This document shows positions 33,999 through 42,273 of a stretch of 64,000 bases of DNA, one piece after another. A program made the position numbers and the translations under genes. This stretch comes from Mycobacterium rhizamassiliense (lineage in GTDB: Bacteria; Actinomycetota; Actinomycetes; Mycobacteriales; Mycobacteriaceae): positions 5,898,970 through 5,962,969 of the forward strand of contig NZ_LT721901.1 of assembly GCF_900157375.1 (NCBI RefSeq), written 5' to 3'. A model generated the notes under the pieces. It worked only from the letters and a program-made list of their open reading frames with translations. It ran no database searches and was not told where the DNA came from. How positions within the stretch are numbered: position 1 is the stretch's first letter; each line of letters starts with the position of its first letter.

Positions 33999-34035
33999 AG
34001 CACGTAAAGCCCTGTAGCACAGGGCTTTACGTGCT
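33999..34035. terminator. Perfect 17-bp hairpin terminator between convergent genes
   Basis: AGCACGTAAAGCCCTGT and its exact complement ACAGGGCTTTACGTGCT flank a 3-base AGC loop. The hairpin starts 8 bases after the phoU stop and its far end forms part of the stop codon of the convergent DUF3349 gene. It can terminate transcription from both sides. Confidence 0.85.
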
Positions 34036-34327
34036 AGACCGGGTCCGCGGCCCAGCCCGTCGTCTCCAACCGGCGCCGCACCCGGTCGATATCGTCGGCG
34101 GACGGCGCTTCGGCAGTCAGTTCCGTGACGGCCAGGCGGATCTCGCCGGTCTCGACCCTCGACCCGTCGCCGGTCGCCAGCTGAGCGGCGATCGCCGCGA
34201 CCTCGTCCTCGGTCAGCCGATGCCGCAGCAACGCCAGCAACGGGTAGTAATCGGTCGGCGGCACGCCCTCCGGATAGCCGGCACGGATGAATGCCAGCAC
34301 CCGCGCCGCTACATCGCTAAGACTCAT
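34034..34327 (-). CDS. DUF3349 protein (probably Rv3047c-like)
   Basis: A 97-residue DUF3349 protein (MSLSDVAARVLAFIRAGYPEG, then LLALLRHRLTEDEVAAIAAQL). Its position next to nrdF2 and its size fit Rv3047c. ATG 34327 with AGGGGAGCC upstream. The TAG stop lies within the shared hairpin terminator. Function unknown. Confidence 0.82.
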   Translation of the reverse strand: MSLSDVAARVLAFIRAGYPEGVPPTDYYPLLALLRHRLTEDEVAAIAAQLATGDGSRVETGEIRLAVTELTAEAPSADDIDRVRRRLETTGWAADPV

Positions 34328-34488
34328 TCCTGGCTCCCCTTTGTCAGTGGAAACGCAAGCTGCGCGCTTAGCCTACCCAGGCCGAGCCGGGGACACCCCC
34401 TCATAGACGCCCCCGGCCCGGTAGGCAGTGGGATTCCCCTCAGAGGGGATTTCTCACGCGCGGCGGCCGATTAATTTGGCCGTCGCGC

Positions 34489-34977
34489 TCAGCCGTTCTC
34501 CGCGCGCAGGGCCTCGGTCGCCAGGTTGTCGAGCAGCTGCCGCCCGACCGGGGTGCGCAGCTGGGGCAGCATCGCGGAGACGACACCCGCGGCGGTGAGC
34601 GCGAGGCGCACCAGGCCGTCCGGCGCCGCGGCCGCCTCGCGCAGCACGTCGTTCTCGGCGGAAGGATCCTCGGAGTGCTGCGCCATCGCGATCCGGGCGA
34701 CCAGCCGGTTGTCGCCGTCGAGCTCGATTTCGTCGTCGGTGGCCGCCACGGTCAGCATCGCGCCGATCTCGGCGACTTCGTCCGCTTCGCACAACTGAGC
34801 CACCAGCTGCCACAGGATCGACACGGTGGCGCGGATCAGCTGCGTAAGCCGGTCGCCCGGAATGACTTCGTCGTCGATGACGACGCGCATGGCCGCTACG
34901 TCCCCGCGCTCGCCGTGCTGGATGAGCGCCAATGCGCGACGGAAGTCCGCCGCGCCCAGTGGGGCGTCGGTGCTCAT
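34489..34977 (-). CDS. Hypothetical protein upstream-linked to nrdF2
   Basis: A 162-residue, mostly helical, acidic cytoplasmic protein (ADFRRALALIQHGERGDV, LIRATVSILWQLVAQL). No domain recognised. It starts 13 bases after the nrdF2 stop on the same strand, so it is probably cotranscribed with the ribonucleotide reductase small subunit. Not present at this position in M. tuberculosis as I recall it. Confidence 0.7.
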   Translation of the reverse strand: MSTDAPLGAADFRRALALIQHGERGDVAAMRVVIDDEVIPGDRLTQLIRATVSILWQLVAQLCEADEVAEIGAMLTVAATDDEIELDGDNRLVARIAMAQHSEDPSAENDVLREAAAAPDGLVRLALTAAGVVSAMLPQLRTPVGRQLLDNLATEALRAENG

Positions 34978-34990
34978 TGCGACCCGGGCT

Positions 34991-35965
34991 TTAGAAGTCC
35001 CAGTCCGCGTCTTCGGTGACGACGGCCTTGCCGATCACGTACGACGAGCCGGAACCGGAGAAGAAGTCGTGGTTCTCGTCGGCGTTGGGCGACAGCGCGG
35101 ACAGGATCGCCGGGTTCACGTCGGTCTCGTCGCGCGGGAACAGTGCCTCGTAGCCGAGGTTCATCAGCGCCTTGTTGGCGTTGTACCGCAGAAACTTCTT
35201 GACGTCCTCGGTCAGCCCGACCTCGTCGTAGAGGTCCTGGGTGTACTCCACCTCGTTGTCGTAGAGCTCGAAGAGCAACTCGTAGGTGTAGTCCTTGAGC
35301 TCCTGCTTGCGCTCCTCGTCGACCTGCGCCAAGCCGCGCTGGTATTTGTAGCCGATGTAGTAGCCGTGCACGGCCTCGTCGCGGATGATCAGCCGGATCA
35401 TGTCGGCGGTGTTGGTCAGCTTGGCCCGGCTCGACCAGTACATCGGCAGGTAGAAGCCGGAGTAGAAGAGGAAGCTTTCCAGCAGCGTCGAGGCGACCTT
35501 GCGCTTGAGCGGTTCGTCACCGCGGTAGTACTGCATGACGATCTCGGCCTTGCGCTGCAGGTTGGGGTTCTCCTCCGACCAGCGAAACGCCTCGTCGATC
35601 TCGACCGTCGAGCACAGCGTCGAGAAGATGTTGCTGTAGCTCTTGGCGTGCACCGACTCCATGAAGGCGATATTGGTGTAGACGGCCTGCTCGTGCGGGG
35701 TCAGCGCGTCGGGAATCAGGCTGACCGCTCCGACCGTGCCCTGGATGGTGTCCAGCAGCGTCAGGCCGGTGAAGACCCGCATCGTCAGTTGCTTCTCGTT
35801 GGCGGTCAGCGTCCCCCAGGACGGGATGTCGTTGGACACCGGCACCTTCTCCGGCAGCCAGAAGTTGCCGGTCAGCCGGTCCCAGACCTCGGCATCCTTC
35901 TCGTCTTGCACCCGGTTCCAGTTGATCGCCGAAGCGCGGTCGATCAGCTTCATGTTTTCGGTCAC
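34991..35965 (-). CDS. nrdF2: Ribonucleoside-diphosphate reductase class Ib, beta subunit
   Basis: Radical-generating small subunit, which works with NrdE to make deoxyribonucleotides. The 324-residue protein has the di-metal ligand motifs NIAFMESVHAKSYS and IIRDEAVHGYYIG and the C-terminal tail needed to dock on NrdE (ending VTEDADWDF). GTG 35965. Two NrdR-type boxes lie 50-97 bases upstream, so it is likely repressed by NrdR together with nrdHIE about 12 kb away. Confidence 0.95.
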   Translation of the reverse strand: MTENMKLIDRASAINWNRVQDEKDAEVWDRLTGNFWLPEKVPVSNDIPSWGTLTANEKQLTMRVFTGLTLLDTIQGTVGAVSLIPDALTPHEQAVYTNIAFMESVHAKSYSNIFSTLCSTVEIDEAFRWSEENPNLQRKAEIVMQYYRGDEPLKRKVASTLLESFLFYSGFYLPMYWSSRAKLTNTADMIRLIIRDEAVHGYYIGYKYQRGLAQVDEERKQELKDYTYELLFELYDNEVEYTQDLYDEVGLTEDVKKFLRYNANKALMNLGYEALFPRDETDVNPAILSALSPNADENHDFFSGSGSSYVIGKAVVTEDADWDF

Positions 35966-36014
35966 CAGAACCCCACTTCACACGCCGTTTTGCCTGAGGG
36001 ACGTCAGGCTCCAG

Positions 36015-36062
36015 ACACTACCCCTGGGGTGCGACAACCCGGGGCAACACAAGAAGTTGTGT
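36015..36062. promoter_or_regulatory. Pair of NrdR-type boxes upstream of nrdF2
   Basis: ACACAAGAAGTTGTGT (36047-36062) is a perfect palindrome of the NrdR-box form, and ACACTACCCCTGGGGT (36015-36030) is a weaker copy. Their centres are 32 bp apart, three helical turns, as usual for NrdR. The 36063-36173 remainder of the intergenic gap shows nothing else recognisable. Confidence 0.72.
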
Positions 36063-36173
36063 TTACGTGTCGCGACCTCCAGGTTAGGCCGATTCCAGGA
36101 TCAAGCGGGCCGTTCGCTCGGGTTGATCCCAGTGCGGAGCCCGCGAACAGCCCCTGCGCCGCGCGGCAGTTGG

Positions 36174-37313
36174 TCATCCCCGCCCGGGGTTGAGCACAAC
36201 CTTCATCCAGCCCTGATCGCGATTTGCGAAGTGCCGGTAGGCATCCGGTGCGTCGGACAGGCCCAGGTTGTGCGATACCAGCCGCGACGGCGTCGCCTTG
36301 TTCTGGTGAATCAGGTCGCGCAGGTACCGGGTGTAGGTCCTGACGTTGGCCTGGCCGGCCGCCATCGTCTGCCCTTTGAGGAAGAACGTCCCGAAGTCGA
36401 ACGCCATCCTCCCGCTTTTCGCCAAATCATCTGCGGCACCGGGGTCTTGTGGGACGAAGTCACCGACCACGCCGATGCCCCCGGTCGGGCGGACGACATC
36501 GACCAGCGCATTGATGGTCAGACCCGATCGTTCATTGCCCGCCGGATCGTGAGCCCGGTAACCGACCGCCTCGATCCCGCGGTCCACTCCTTCGCCGTCG
36601 GTGAGGTCCTTGAGGTACCCGACGGCGTCGGTCCTCGCGTCGATGCCGATGGCGCCGAACTTCTCCGCCAGCGCCAGGCGCTCGGCGACGTAGTCGATGA
36701 CGAAAACCTCTGCCGCACCTTGGATTAACGACGAGTATGCCGCCATGATGCCGACCGGGCCCGCGCCGTAGATCGCGACCCGATCGCCGGGCTCCACCTG
36801 CGCGAGCTGGGTGCCGTGCCAGCCGGTGGGAAAGACGCCGGCGAGCATGACGTAGTCGTTCTCTTTGTCGACGCTGTCCTCGGGCAGCTTCAGCGCGTTG
36901 AAGTCCGCGTACGGCACGCGCAGGTATTCCGCCTGCCCGCCGCTGTAGGGCCCCATGCTCGGATACCCGTACGCGCCGCCGGCCGACGGCGGGTTGACAG
37001 TCAGGCAGAAGCCCGTCGAGCCAGCGGCACAGTTCTTGCAGAACCCGCAGCTGACGTTGAAGGGCAGGCAGACCCGGTCGCCGACGCGGATGTCGCAAAC
37101 CGCGTGGCCGACTTCGACCACCTCGCCGAGGTTTTCGTGACCCATCACCGTTCCCGGCTTCAGGTCGGTGCGGCCCTCGTACATGTGCAGATCGGAACCG
37201 CAGATGTTGGATGCGGTGATCTTGACGACGACGTCGGTAGGGCGCTCGATGAAGGGATCCGGGACGTCTTCGACCGAGACGTCTCGCAGCCCGTTGAACA
37301 CCACAGCCCGCAT
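36174..37313 (-). CDS. Zinc-dependent dehydrogenase, glutathione-independent formaldehyde dehydrogenase-like
   Basis: A 379-residue medium-chain dehydrogenase. Visible are catalytic-zinc residues (ICGSDLHMYEG, GHENLGEV), structural-zinc cysteines (CGFCKNCAAGSTGFC) and the nucleotide motif (IYGAGPVGIMAA). The long insert and C terminus resemble glutathione-independent formaldehyde dehydrogenases. Start ATG 37313 (MRAVVFNGLRDV) after AGGAGCG; an extended frame to 37370 lacks a ribosome-binding site. A TetR gene lies immediately upstream. Confidence 0.85.
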   Translation of the reverse strand: MRAVVFNGLRDVSVEDVPDPFIERPTDVVVKITASNICGSDLHMYEGRTDLKPGTVMGHENLGEVVEVGHAVCDIRVGDRVCLPFNVSCGFCKNCAAGSTGFCLTVNPPSAGGAYGYPSMGPYSGGQAEYLRVPYADFNALKLPEDSVDKENDYVMLAGVFPTGWHGTQLAQVEPGDRVAIYGAGPVGIMAAYSSLIQGAAEVFVIDYVAERLALAEKFGAIGIDARTDAVGYLKDLTDGEGVDRGIEAVGYRAHDPAGNERSGLTINALVDVVRPTGGIGVVGDFVPQDPGAADDLAKSGRMAFDFGTFFLKGQTMAAGQANVRTYTRYLRDLIHQNKATPSRLVSHNLGLSDAPDAYRHFANRDQGWMKVVLNPGRG

Positions 37314-37381
37314 CGCACGCTCCTGTAAAAGAAAGATTCGGAGCGGGATACCCCGTGGCGCGGAATTCAACCCTGAAAGGG

Positions 37382-38011
37382 CTAGTCCAGTCCGGCGTGT
37401 CGCAGCGTCGCCGTCAGCCCGTCCTCCAGGGTGCTCAGCGCGATGTCGGTCAGCCGGCTCAGTTCGTCTTGGTTGAGGTCGGGGTCCTGTCCGCCTTTGC
37501 CCATCCAGGCTTCCAGCGAGACGAAGACCGCGGTGGCCAGGCTGTGCGCCGCGATGTCGGCGATCATGGCCCCGTCGGCGGTGGGCTGGGATCGCTCATG
37601 GATGAAGCGGGAGATCTCGTCGGCCACCTGATCGCGCATCCGCCGAATGTGGGTGGTGATGATGTCCTGATCGAGATCGCGCGACCGGATCGTCGCCGCC
37701 TCGCGGACCATTGCGAAGTCAAAAGGGAAGGCGTTCACGGCTTTTCGCACCGACGCGGTGATGGACTCCCCGTGCGGGCGCAGCGCCAGCGCGCGGGCGA
37801 ACCATTCGAAGCCGATGTCGTAGTCGGCGAAGATCACCGCGTGCTTGGACGGGAAGTGCCGATAGAAGGTTCGCTCCGTCACCCCGACGTCGGCGGCGAT
37901 GTCGGACACGCTGGTTTGGTGCACGCCATCGGCGACGAAGCGCTTCATCGCCGCCTGTAACAGCGCCTGCCGCGTGCGCTGGCTCCGAGACTCCACGGGA
38001 TAAGCAGACAC
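37382..38011 (-). CDS. TetR-family regulator
   Basis: A 209-residue repressor with a TetR HTH (TSVSDIAADVGVTERTFYRHF near residues 35-55). It is divergent from the FAD-dependent desaturase-like gene at 38089, with two ATGTCA-type palindromes in the shared promoter; one reaches to within a few bases of its GTG start. It probably represses both itself and the oxidoreductase. Confidence 0.87.
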   Translation of the reverse strand: MSAYPVESRSQRTRQALLQAAMKRFVADGVHQTSVSDIAADVGVTERTFYRHFPSKHAVIFADYDIGFEWFARALALRPHGESITASVRKAVNAFPFDFAMVREAATIRSRDLDQDIITTHIRRMRDQVADEISRFIHERSQPTADGAMIADIAAHSLATAVFVSLEAWMGKGGQDPDLNQDELSRLTDIALSTLEDGLTATLRHAGLD

Positions 38012-38014
38012 CAA

Positions 38015-38050
38015 ATGTCACCATTGACGCAAATATGTCAGGTGTGACAT
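38015..38050. promoter_or_regulatory. Two TetR-type palindromes in divergent promoter
   Basis: ATGTCA-GGTG-TGACAT (38035-38050) is a perfect dyad. ATGTCA-CCAT-TGACGC (38015-38030) is a second, imperfect copy. The centres are 20 bp apart, two helical turns, which fits two dimers binding one face. They lie between the TetR gene (start 38011) and the oxidoreductase (start 38089). Confidence 0.68.
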
Positions 38051-38088
38051 TGTGCCAGCAGTCCCGACATCACACCCGAGGAGCCAAC

Positions 38089-39666
38089 ATGGCGGACTAC
38101 GACGCAATCGTCATCGGAGCAGGTCATAACGGTTTGGTGGCCGCGAACGTGCTGGCCAAGAGCGGCGCGAAGGTGCTGGTGCTCGAACGCGCACACTTCC
38201 TCGGCGGCATGGCCGCCACCCGGGAACTCTTCGACGGCTACAAGCACAGCGTCGGAGCCTGGGCGGTGCTGATCTGGCGCCAGGAGATGACCGAACGCCT
38301 GGAGCTCACCAAGTGGGGCTTCGAGCTGATGGATCAGTGGACCTCGACGTGCACGTTCGGCGACGCGCAGGACACCCCGTTCGTGATGTACAACGACCTC
38401 GAGCGGATGGGCCGCCACCTCCTCGAGGATCACGGCACCGACGTCGCGACGGGCCTGGGCGGTCTGTTCGCCCACCTCGGCCGGTTCGCGCCGTATTTCG
38501 TCGACTCCGCGTTCGGACCGCCGCTGGACATCATCGAGGTGATCGCGTCGCAGCCCACGCCCGAGGATCGCCACGACTTCGCCCAGATGTGGTACGGCAG
38601 CACGATGGACACGGTCCGCCGTTTCCTCGCGCCCGACCAGGGCCGCTGCATCCAGGGCTCGCTGGCCGCGATGTCGATCGACGCGTTCGACGGCGGCCCC
38701 TGGACGCCGGGCTCGAATGCGTCGACGCTGTACCACTACCTGATCGGCGGCGGCAACGTCGAATACATCATGCCGCGTGGGGGAATCGGCTCGCTGAGCG
38801 CCGCGCTGTGCCGCCGCGCCGAATCGCTGGGCGCCGAGGTGCAGTGCAAGCAGCATGTCAAGGAGATCCTGGTCGAGGGCGGGCGCGCCACGGGTGTCCA
38901 ACTGCGCGACGGCACAACGATTTCCGCCGACGCGGTGCTGTCGTCGCTTGACCCGTACACCACCTTTGTGAATCTGGCCGGCGCGCAGAACTTTCCGGAC
39001 GACTACATCCGCAAGATCAAAGAGATCAACTTCAACCTCGGCTACATCCAGGCCCACCTCACCATCGACCAAGCGCCGCAATGGATCGACCGGCTGCAGC
39101 CCTACATGCAGGACAACGGCCACTGGTGTCCCACCGTCGCCTACGCGCCCTCTGCGGAATACATCAGCGACGCCTGGGAGCAGTACCGCAAAGGACAGCT
39201 TCCCGACGCGCCGCCCACCTATCTCTACATCCCCAGCATGGTCGACTCGTCGCTGGCGCCCGAAGGTAAGCACAGCGCAACGATTTTCACGCCCTACTTC
39301 CCCACCGGGCTCGACGCCGACGAAAACCGAAGCTGGAAAGAGCAATACGCCGACACCTGCGTGAACATCTTCGACACGTATGCGCCCGGGTTCGCCGACT
39401 CGGTCACCAACCGCGTGGTGTTCTCCAACCGCTACTTCGGCAGCACCTTCAGCGCACACGCAGGCGACTACTCGCACGGCCTGCTGCAGCCCAACCAGCT
39501 CTGGACCGGCCGCGTCGTGGAGGGCGCCGACAAGTTCGCCACCCCGGTCGACGGGCTCTACCTGTGCGGCCAGTGCACCCATCCCGGCCCGGGCGTGACC
39601 GGCATCCCGGGGTGGAACGGCGCGGAGGCCGCGCTCAAGCACCTAGAGGCCCGCATCAAGGCATAG
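38089..39666 (+). CDS. FAD-dependent oxidoreductase, phytoene-desaturase-like
   Basis: A 525-residue flavoprotein of the CrtI/all-trans-retinol-saturase group: dinucleotide motif IVIGAGHNGLVAANVLAKSG at residues 7-26, then LGGMAAT, and a C-terminal FAD segment (DGLYLCGQCTHPGPGVTGIPGWNGAEA). The substrate is unknown. It is not linked to the crt operon 30 kb away and has its own TetR control. ATG 38089 after GAGGAG. Upstream in-frame codons from 38035 overlap the operator and are rejected as start. Confidence 0.83.
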   Translation: MADYDAIVIGAGHNGLVAANVLAKSGAKVLVLERAHFLGGMAATRELFDGYKHSVGAWAVLIWRQEMTERLELTKWGFELMDQWTSTCTFGDAQDTPFVMYNDLERMGRHLLEDHGTDVATGLGGLFAHLGRFAPYFVDSAFGPPLDIIEVIASQPTPEDRHDFAQMWYGSTMDTVRRFLAPDQGRCIQGSLAAMSIDAFDGGPWTPGSNASTLYHYLIGGGNVEYIMPRGGIGSLSAALCRRAESLGAEVQCKQHVKEILVEGGRATGVQLRDGTTISADAVLSSLDPYTTFVNLAGAQNFPDDYIRKIKEINFNLGYIQAHLTIDQAPQWIDRLQPYMQDNGHWCPTVAYAPSAEYISDAWEQYRKGQLPDAPPTYLYIPSMVDSSLAPEGKHSATIFTPYFPTGLDADENRSWKEQYADTCVNIFDTYAPGFADSVTNRVVFSNRYFGSTFSAHAGDYSHGLLQPNQLWTGRVVEGADKFATPVDGLYLCGQCTHPGPGVTGIPGWNGAEAALKHLEARIKA

Positions 39667-39683
39667 GCAACGCCCCGCTTTCG

Positions 39684-39701
39684 ATGTACCATGTGGTACA
39701 T
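39684..39701. promoter_or_regulatory. Palindromic operator over the start of the SRPBCC-TetR operon
   Basis: ATGTACCA-TG-TGGTACAT is a perfect 18-bp dyad. Its last bases include the first two bases of the ATG start at 39700. It is the likely autoregulatory site of the TetR protein encoded by the second gene. Confidence 0.68.
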
Positions 39702-40146
39702 GTTTACTGAAGACAGCATCGAGATCGCCGCGCCACCCCAATTGGTGTGGGATGTCTTCAGCGACGTCGAGCGCTGGCCCGAGTGGACCGCCTCGGTGAC
39801 GTCGCTGACCGGGCTGGACGGACCCGCCCTCGCCGTCGGCCGACGGTTCGCGATCAAGCAGCCCGGCATGCAGAAGCTGGTCTGGCAGGTGACCGAGATC
39901 GAGCCCGGCTCGACGTGGACCTGGGTGCAGCGCTCCCCCGGCGTGCGGGTGACCGCACGCCACTTCGTCACCGCGCAACCCGGCGGGCGCACCCTGGTGC
40001 GCCAGCAACTCGACCAGAGCGGCTTCCTCGGCGCGCTGGTCGGACGGCTGATGGCCAAGAAGACGCGGCGCTTCCTCGAACTGGAGGCCCAGGGCCTCAA
40101 GGCCCGCTCCGAGCAGCTGCGCGGAGCCGATGGTTCGCACGCCTGA
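39700..40146 (+). CDS. SRPBCC-family (polyketide cyclase/START-like) protein
   Basis: A 148-residue ligand-binding fold protein: IEIAAPPQLVWDVFSDVERW at the N terminus, WPEWTASV, and an amphipathic C-terminal helix. Binds hydrophobic ligands; the specific role is unknown. ATG 39700 lies at the end of a palindrome, so a leaderless or operator-overlapping start is likely; ATG 39691 is in frame. Overlaps the following TetR gene by 17 bases. Confidence 0.82.
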   Translation: MFTEDSIEIAAPPQLVWDVFSDVERWPEWTASVTSLTGLDGPALAVGRRFAIKQPGMQKLVWQVTEIEPGSTWTWVQRSPGVRVTARHFVTAQPGGRTLVRQQLDQSGFLGALVGRLMAKKTRRFLELEAQGLKARSEQLRGADGSHA

Positions 40147-40666
40147 CGTCGCGCGCCGCCGGCAATTGCTCGATGCGCTCGTCGAGGAGTTCGCGGCCCG
40201 CGGCGTCGGCGGGCGCTCGCTGCGCGAGGTGGCCGAGGCCGTCGGCACCAGTCATCGAATGCTGTTGCACCACTTCGGCTCTCGCGAGGATCTGCTGATG
40301 GCGATCGTCGCGGAGGTCGAGCGCCGCCAGATGACCGTACTGCCGGAATTGCCGACGAGCCCGGCCGACGGCTTCGCCGCCATGTGGGCCGACGTCCGAC
40401 GACCCGAGCTGCGGCAGGCCGAGCGGCTGTTTTTCGAGTGCTACGCCCGCGCGGCCCAGGGCGAGGAACCGTTCGCCCGCATGGTCCCCGGCGCGGTAGA
40501 GGGCTGGCTCGACGAGGTCGAAAAGGTCGCCGGCGCCGCCGACCCCGCGATGACCCGGCTCGGCCTGGCGGTCGTCCGCGGCCTGCTGCTGGATCTGGTT
40601 GCCACCAACGACGACGCTGGAGTGGACGCCGCCGCAAGGGCTTTCGCGGAGCTGCTCGGCCGCTGA
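40130..40666 (+). CDS. TetR-family regulator
   Basis: A 178-residue regulator with a clear N-terminal HTH (SLREVAEAVGTSHRMLLHHF, near residues 29-48). Cotranscribed with and overlapping the SRPBCC gene. The palindrome at 39684 is its probable operator. Convergent with the next TetR gene, one base away. Confidence 0.85.
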   Translation: MVRTPDVARRRQLLDALVEEFAARGVGGRSLREVAEAVGTSHRMLLHHFGSREDLLMAIVAEVERRQMTVLPELPTSPADGFAAMWADVRRPELRQAERLFFECYARAAQGEEPFARMVPGAVEGWLDEVEKVAGAADPAMTRLGLAVVRGLLLDLVATNDDAGVDAAARAFAELLGR

Positions 40667-40667
40667 A

Positions 40668-41240
40668 CTACTTCGCCTTCGGCAGCACGGAGATCAGCGT
40701 GTCGACGAGTTCCTCGGCGTTGGTGTGCCACTTGTCCAGGTCCATGTGGCCGCTGAGGTCCAGACCCGTGATGCCGTGCGCGCTCGTCAACAGAAGCGCC
40801 CCATAGCGTCTCGCCTGCCGCGGACCGGTGATGCGGCCCACGACGTCGAGAAACAGGTCCTGCGCGCGCTCGGCCACCCGCATGGCCTCGGTCGGGTCCC
40901 CCGCGGGCGGGGTGAACATCAGGCGATACAGGTGGGGCCGGGTGCGGCCGATCTCGATCAGCGAAAGCAGACCGAATCGCAGGGACTGCTTGGGCGAGTC
41001 GCCACTGTGTGCGAGCGCCTCGAGGAAATCGCCCAAGTCGCTCAGCGCGTCGATCGCCAGGACCGCGAGCAGAGATTCCTTGTCGGCGAAGTGCCGATAT
41101 GCGGCGGAGCGCGAAACGCCCGCGCGCGCACCGACCTCGCGCAGCGTCACGGCCTCGACACCGCCGAGGTCGAGCAGGACCCCCGCCGCCTCCAGCAGGG
41201 CATGGCGCGTAGCCGCCGCGCTTTCCGCTCGTGTTGTCAC
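40668..41240 (-). CDS. TetR-family regulator divergent to SDR gene
   Basis: A 190-residue regulator with HTH TLREVGARAGVSRSAAYRHF. GTG 41240 (VTTRAESAA) is chosen because the longer frame to 41279 would start inside an operator palindrome. Two identical-type operators (41266-41312) lie between it and the short-chain dehydrogenase gene, so it probably represses both. Confidence 0.85.
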   Translation of the reverse strand: MTTRAESAAATRHALLEAAGVLLDLGGVEAVTLREVGARAGVSRSAAYRHFADKESLLAVLAIDALSDLGDFLEALAHSGDSPKQSLRFGLLSLIEIGRTRPHLYRLMFTPPAGDPTEAMRVAERAQDLFLDVVGRITGPRQARRYGALLLTSAHGITGLDLSGHMDLDKWHTNAEELVDTLISVLPKAK

Positions 41241-41265
41241 CGGCAGAGCATAAGCCCGCAGTTCA

Positions 41266-41312
41266 GTTGACAACGTCAACTTAAGCGCCTAGTTTCGGTT
41301 GACATCGTCAAC
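41266..41312. promoter_or_regulatory. Two perfect GTTGAC-N3-GTCAAC operators
   Basis: GTTGACAACGTCAAC (41266-41280) and GTTGACATCGTCAAC (41298-41312) differ only in the spacer, with centres 32 bp apart (three helical turns). They fill the promoter between the divergent TetR and SDR genes. Confidence 0.75.
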
Positions 41313-41342
41313 TCAAAGGCAGCCCGTCGGATGGAGACCGCC

Positions 41343-42263
41343 ATGAATTCGTCGAGTCGCTCCGACCATCAGGAGCTGATCGTGGCGACCGGCGCCTCCA
41401 CCGGGATCGGCGCAGCCACCGCAAAAGAACTGGCCCGCAGGGGTTTTCACGTGCTCGCCGGGGTACGCCGGGAATCCGACGCCGACGCGCTGCGCGGCCA
41501 GGGCATCGAACCGCACATCCTCGACATCACCGTGGAGTCGCACGTCGCCGCGATCGCCGAATGCGTCGCGCGCGACCCGCTGCAGCGGCCCCTGCGCGCG
41601 CTGATCAACAACGCCGGCATCGCAATCAACGCGCCCGTCGAGACGCTGGCGCTGGCCGAATGGCGCCAGCAGTTCGAAGTCAATCTATTCGGCCACATCG
41701 CAATAACCCAGGCGCTCTTTCCGGCGCTGCTGGCCAGCTCCGGCACCGTGGTGAACATCAGTTCCGTTGGCGGAAAGGTAGTTCTGCCGACGTACGGCGC
41801 GTATGCCGGTTCGAAGTTCGCGCTCGAGGCGGTCAGCGACGCGCTGCGCCGCGAGGTCGCCGACACCGGAATCAAGGTCGTCGTCGTCGAACCCGGCGCG
41901 GTCAAGACCGAGATGGCCGAGCGCGGGATCTCCACCGCGCAGGGGCTGCAGGCGAACATGACCGACGCGCAGATCGCCCGCTACAGCGAACTCGCCGCGG
42001 CCGTCACGGCACAAGCCCGATCGTTCGGTGAGGATGGTGTCTCCGCCGAACACGCCGCGAAGATTGTCGCCAAGGCCGCCACCGCATCTCGTCCCCGGAC
42101 TCGCTACACCATCGGCCGCGACGCCGCGATCCTGCTCCGGGTCAGCCGCTTGGTATCCGACCGGGTCCTCGATCGCATCGTGCGGCTGAACCTTCGATCC
42201 TTTGCAAAAGGCGCGGAGTCAACCGAACGGCATGGCGCCGCAACGACTTCCGCCGACGCTTGA
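41343..42263 (+). CDS. Short-chain dehydrogenase/reductase
   Basis: A 306-residue SDR of classical type: ATGASTGIGAATAKEL (cofactor), NNAGIAINAPVE (NNAG), serine in VVNISSVGG and the catalytic YAGSKFALEAVSD (Tyr-x3-Lys). Substrate unknown. ATG 41343 has GGAG at proper spacing; ATG 41331 is in frame. Likely controlled by the divergent TetR gene. Confidence 0.87.
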   Translation: MNSSSRSDHQELIVATGASTGIGAATAKELARRGFHVLAGVRRESDADALRGQGIEPHILDITVESHVAAIAECVARDPLQRPLRALINNAGIAINAPVETLALAEWRQQFEVNLFGHIAITQALFPALLASSGTVVNISSVGGKVVLPTYGAYAGSKFALEAVSDALRREVADTGIKVVVVEPGAVKTEMAERGISTAQGLQANMTDAQIARYSELAAAVTAQARSFGEDGVSAEHAAKIVAKAATASRPRTRYTIGRDAAILLRVSRLVSDRVLDRIVRLNLRSFAKGAESTERHGAATTSADA

Positions 42264-42273
42264 GCGATCGGCC

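Noticed and set aside
38038..39642. A 534-codon minus-strand frame opposite the desaturase-like gene
   Set aside because: Composition typical of antisense frames and no start signal. The plus-strand gene has clear FAD motifs.
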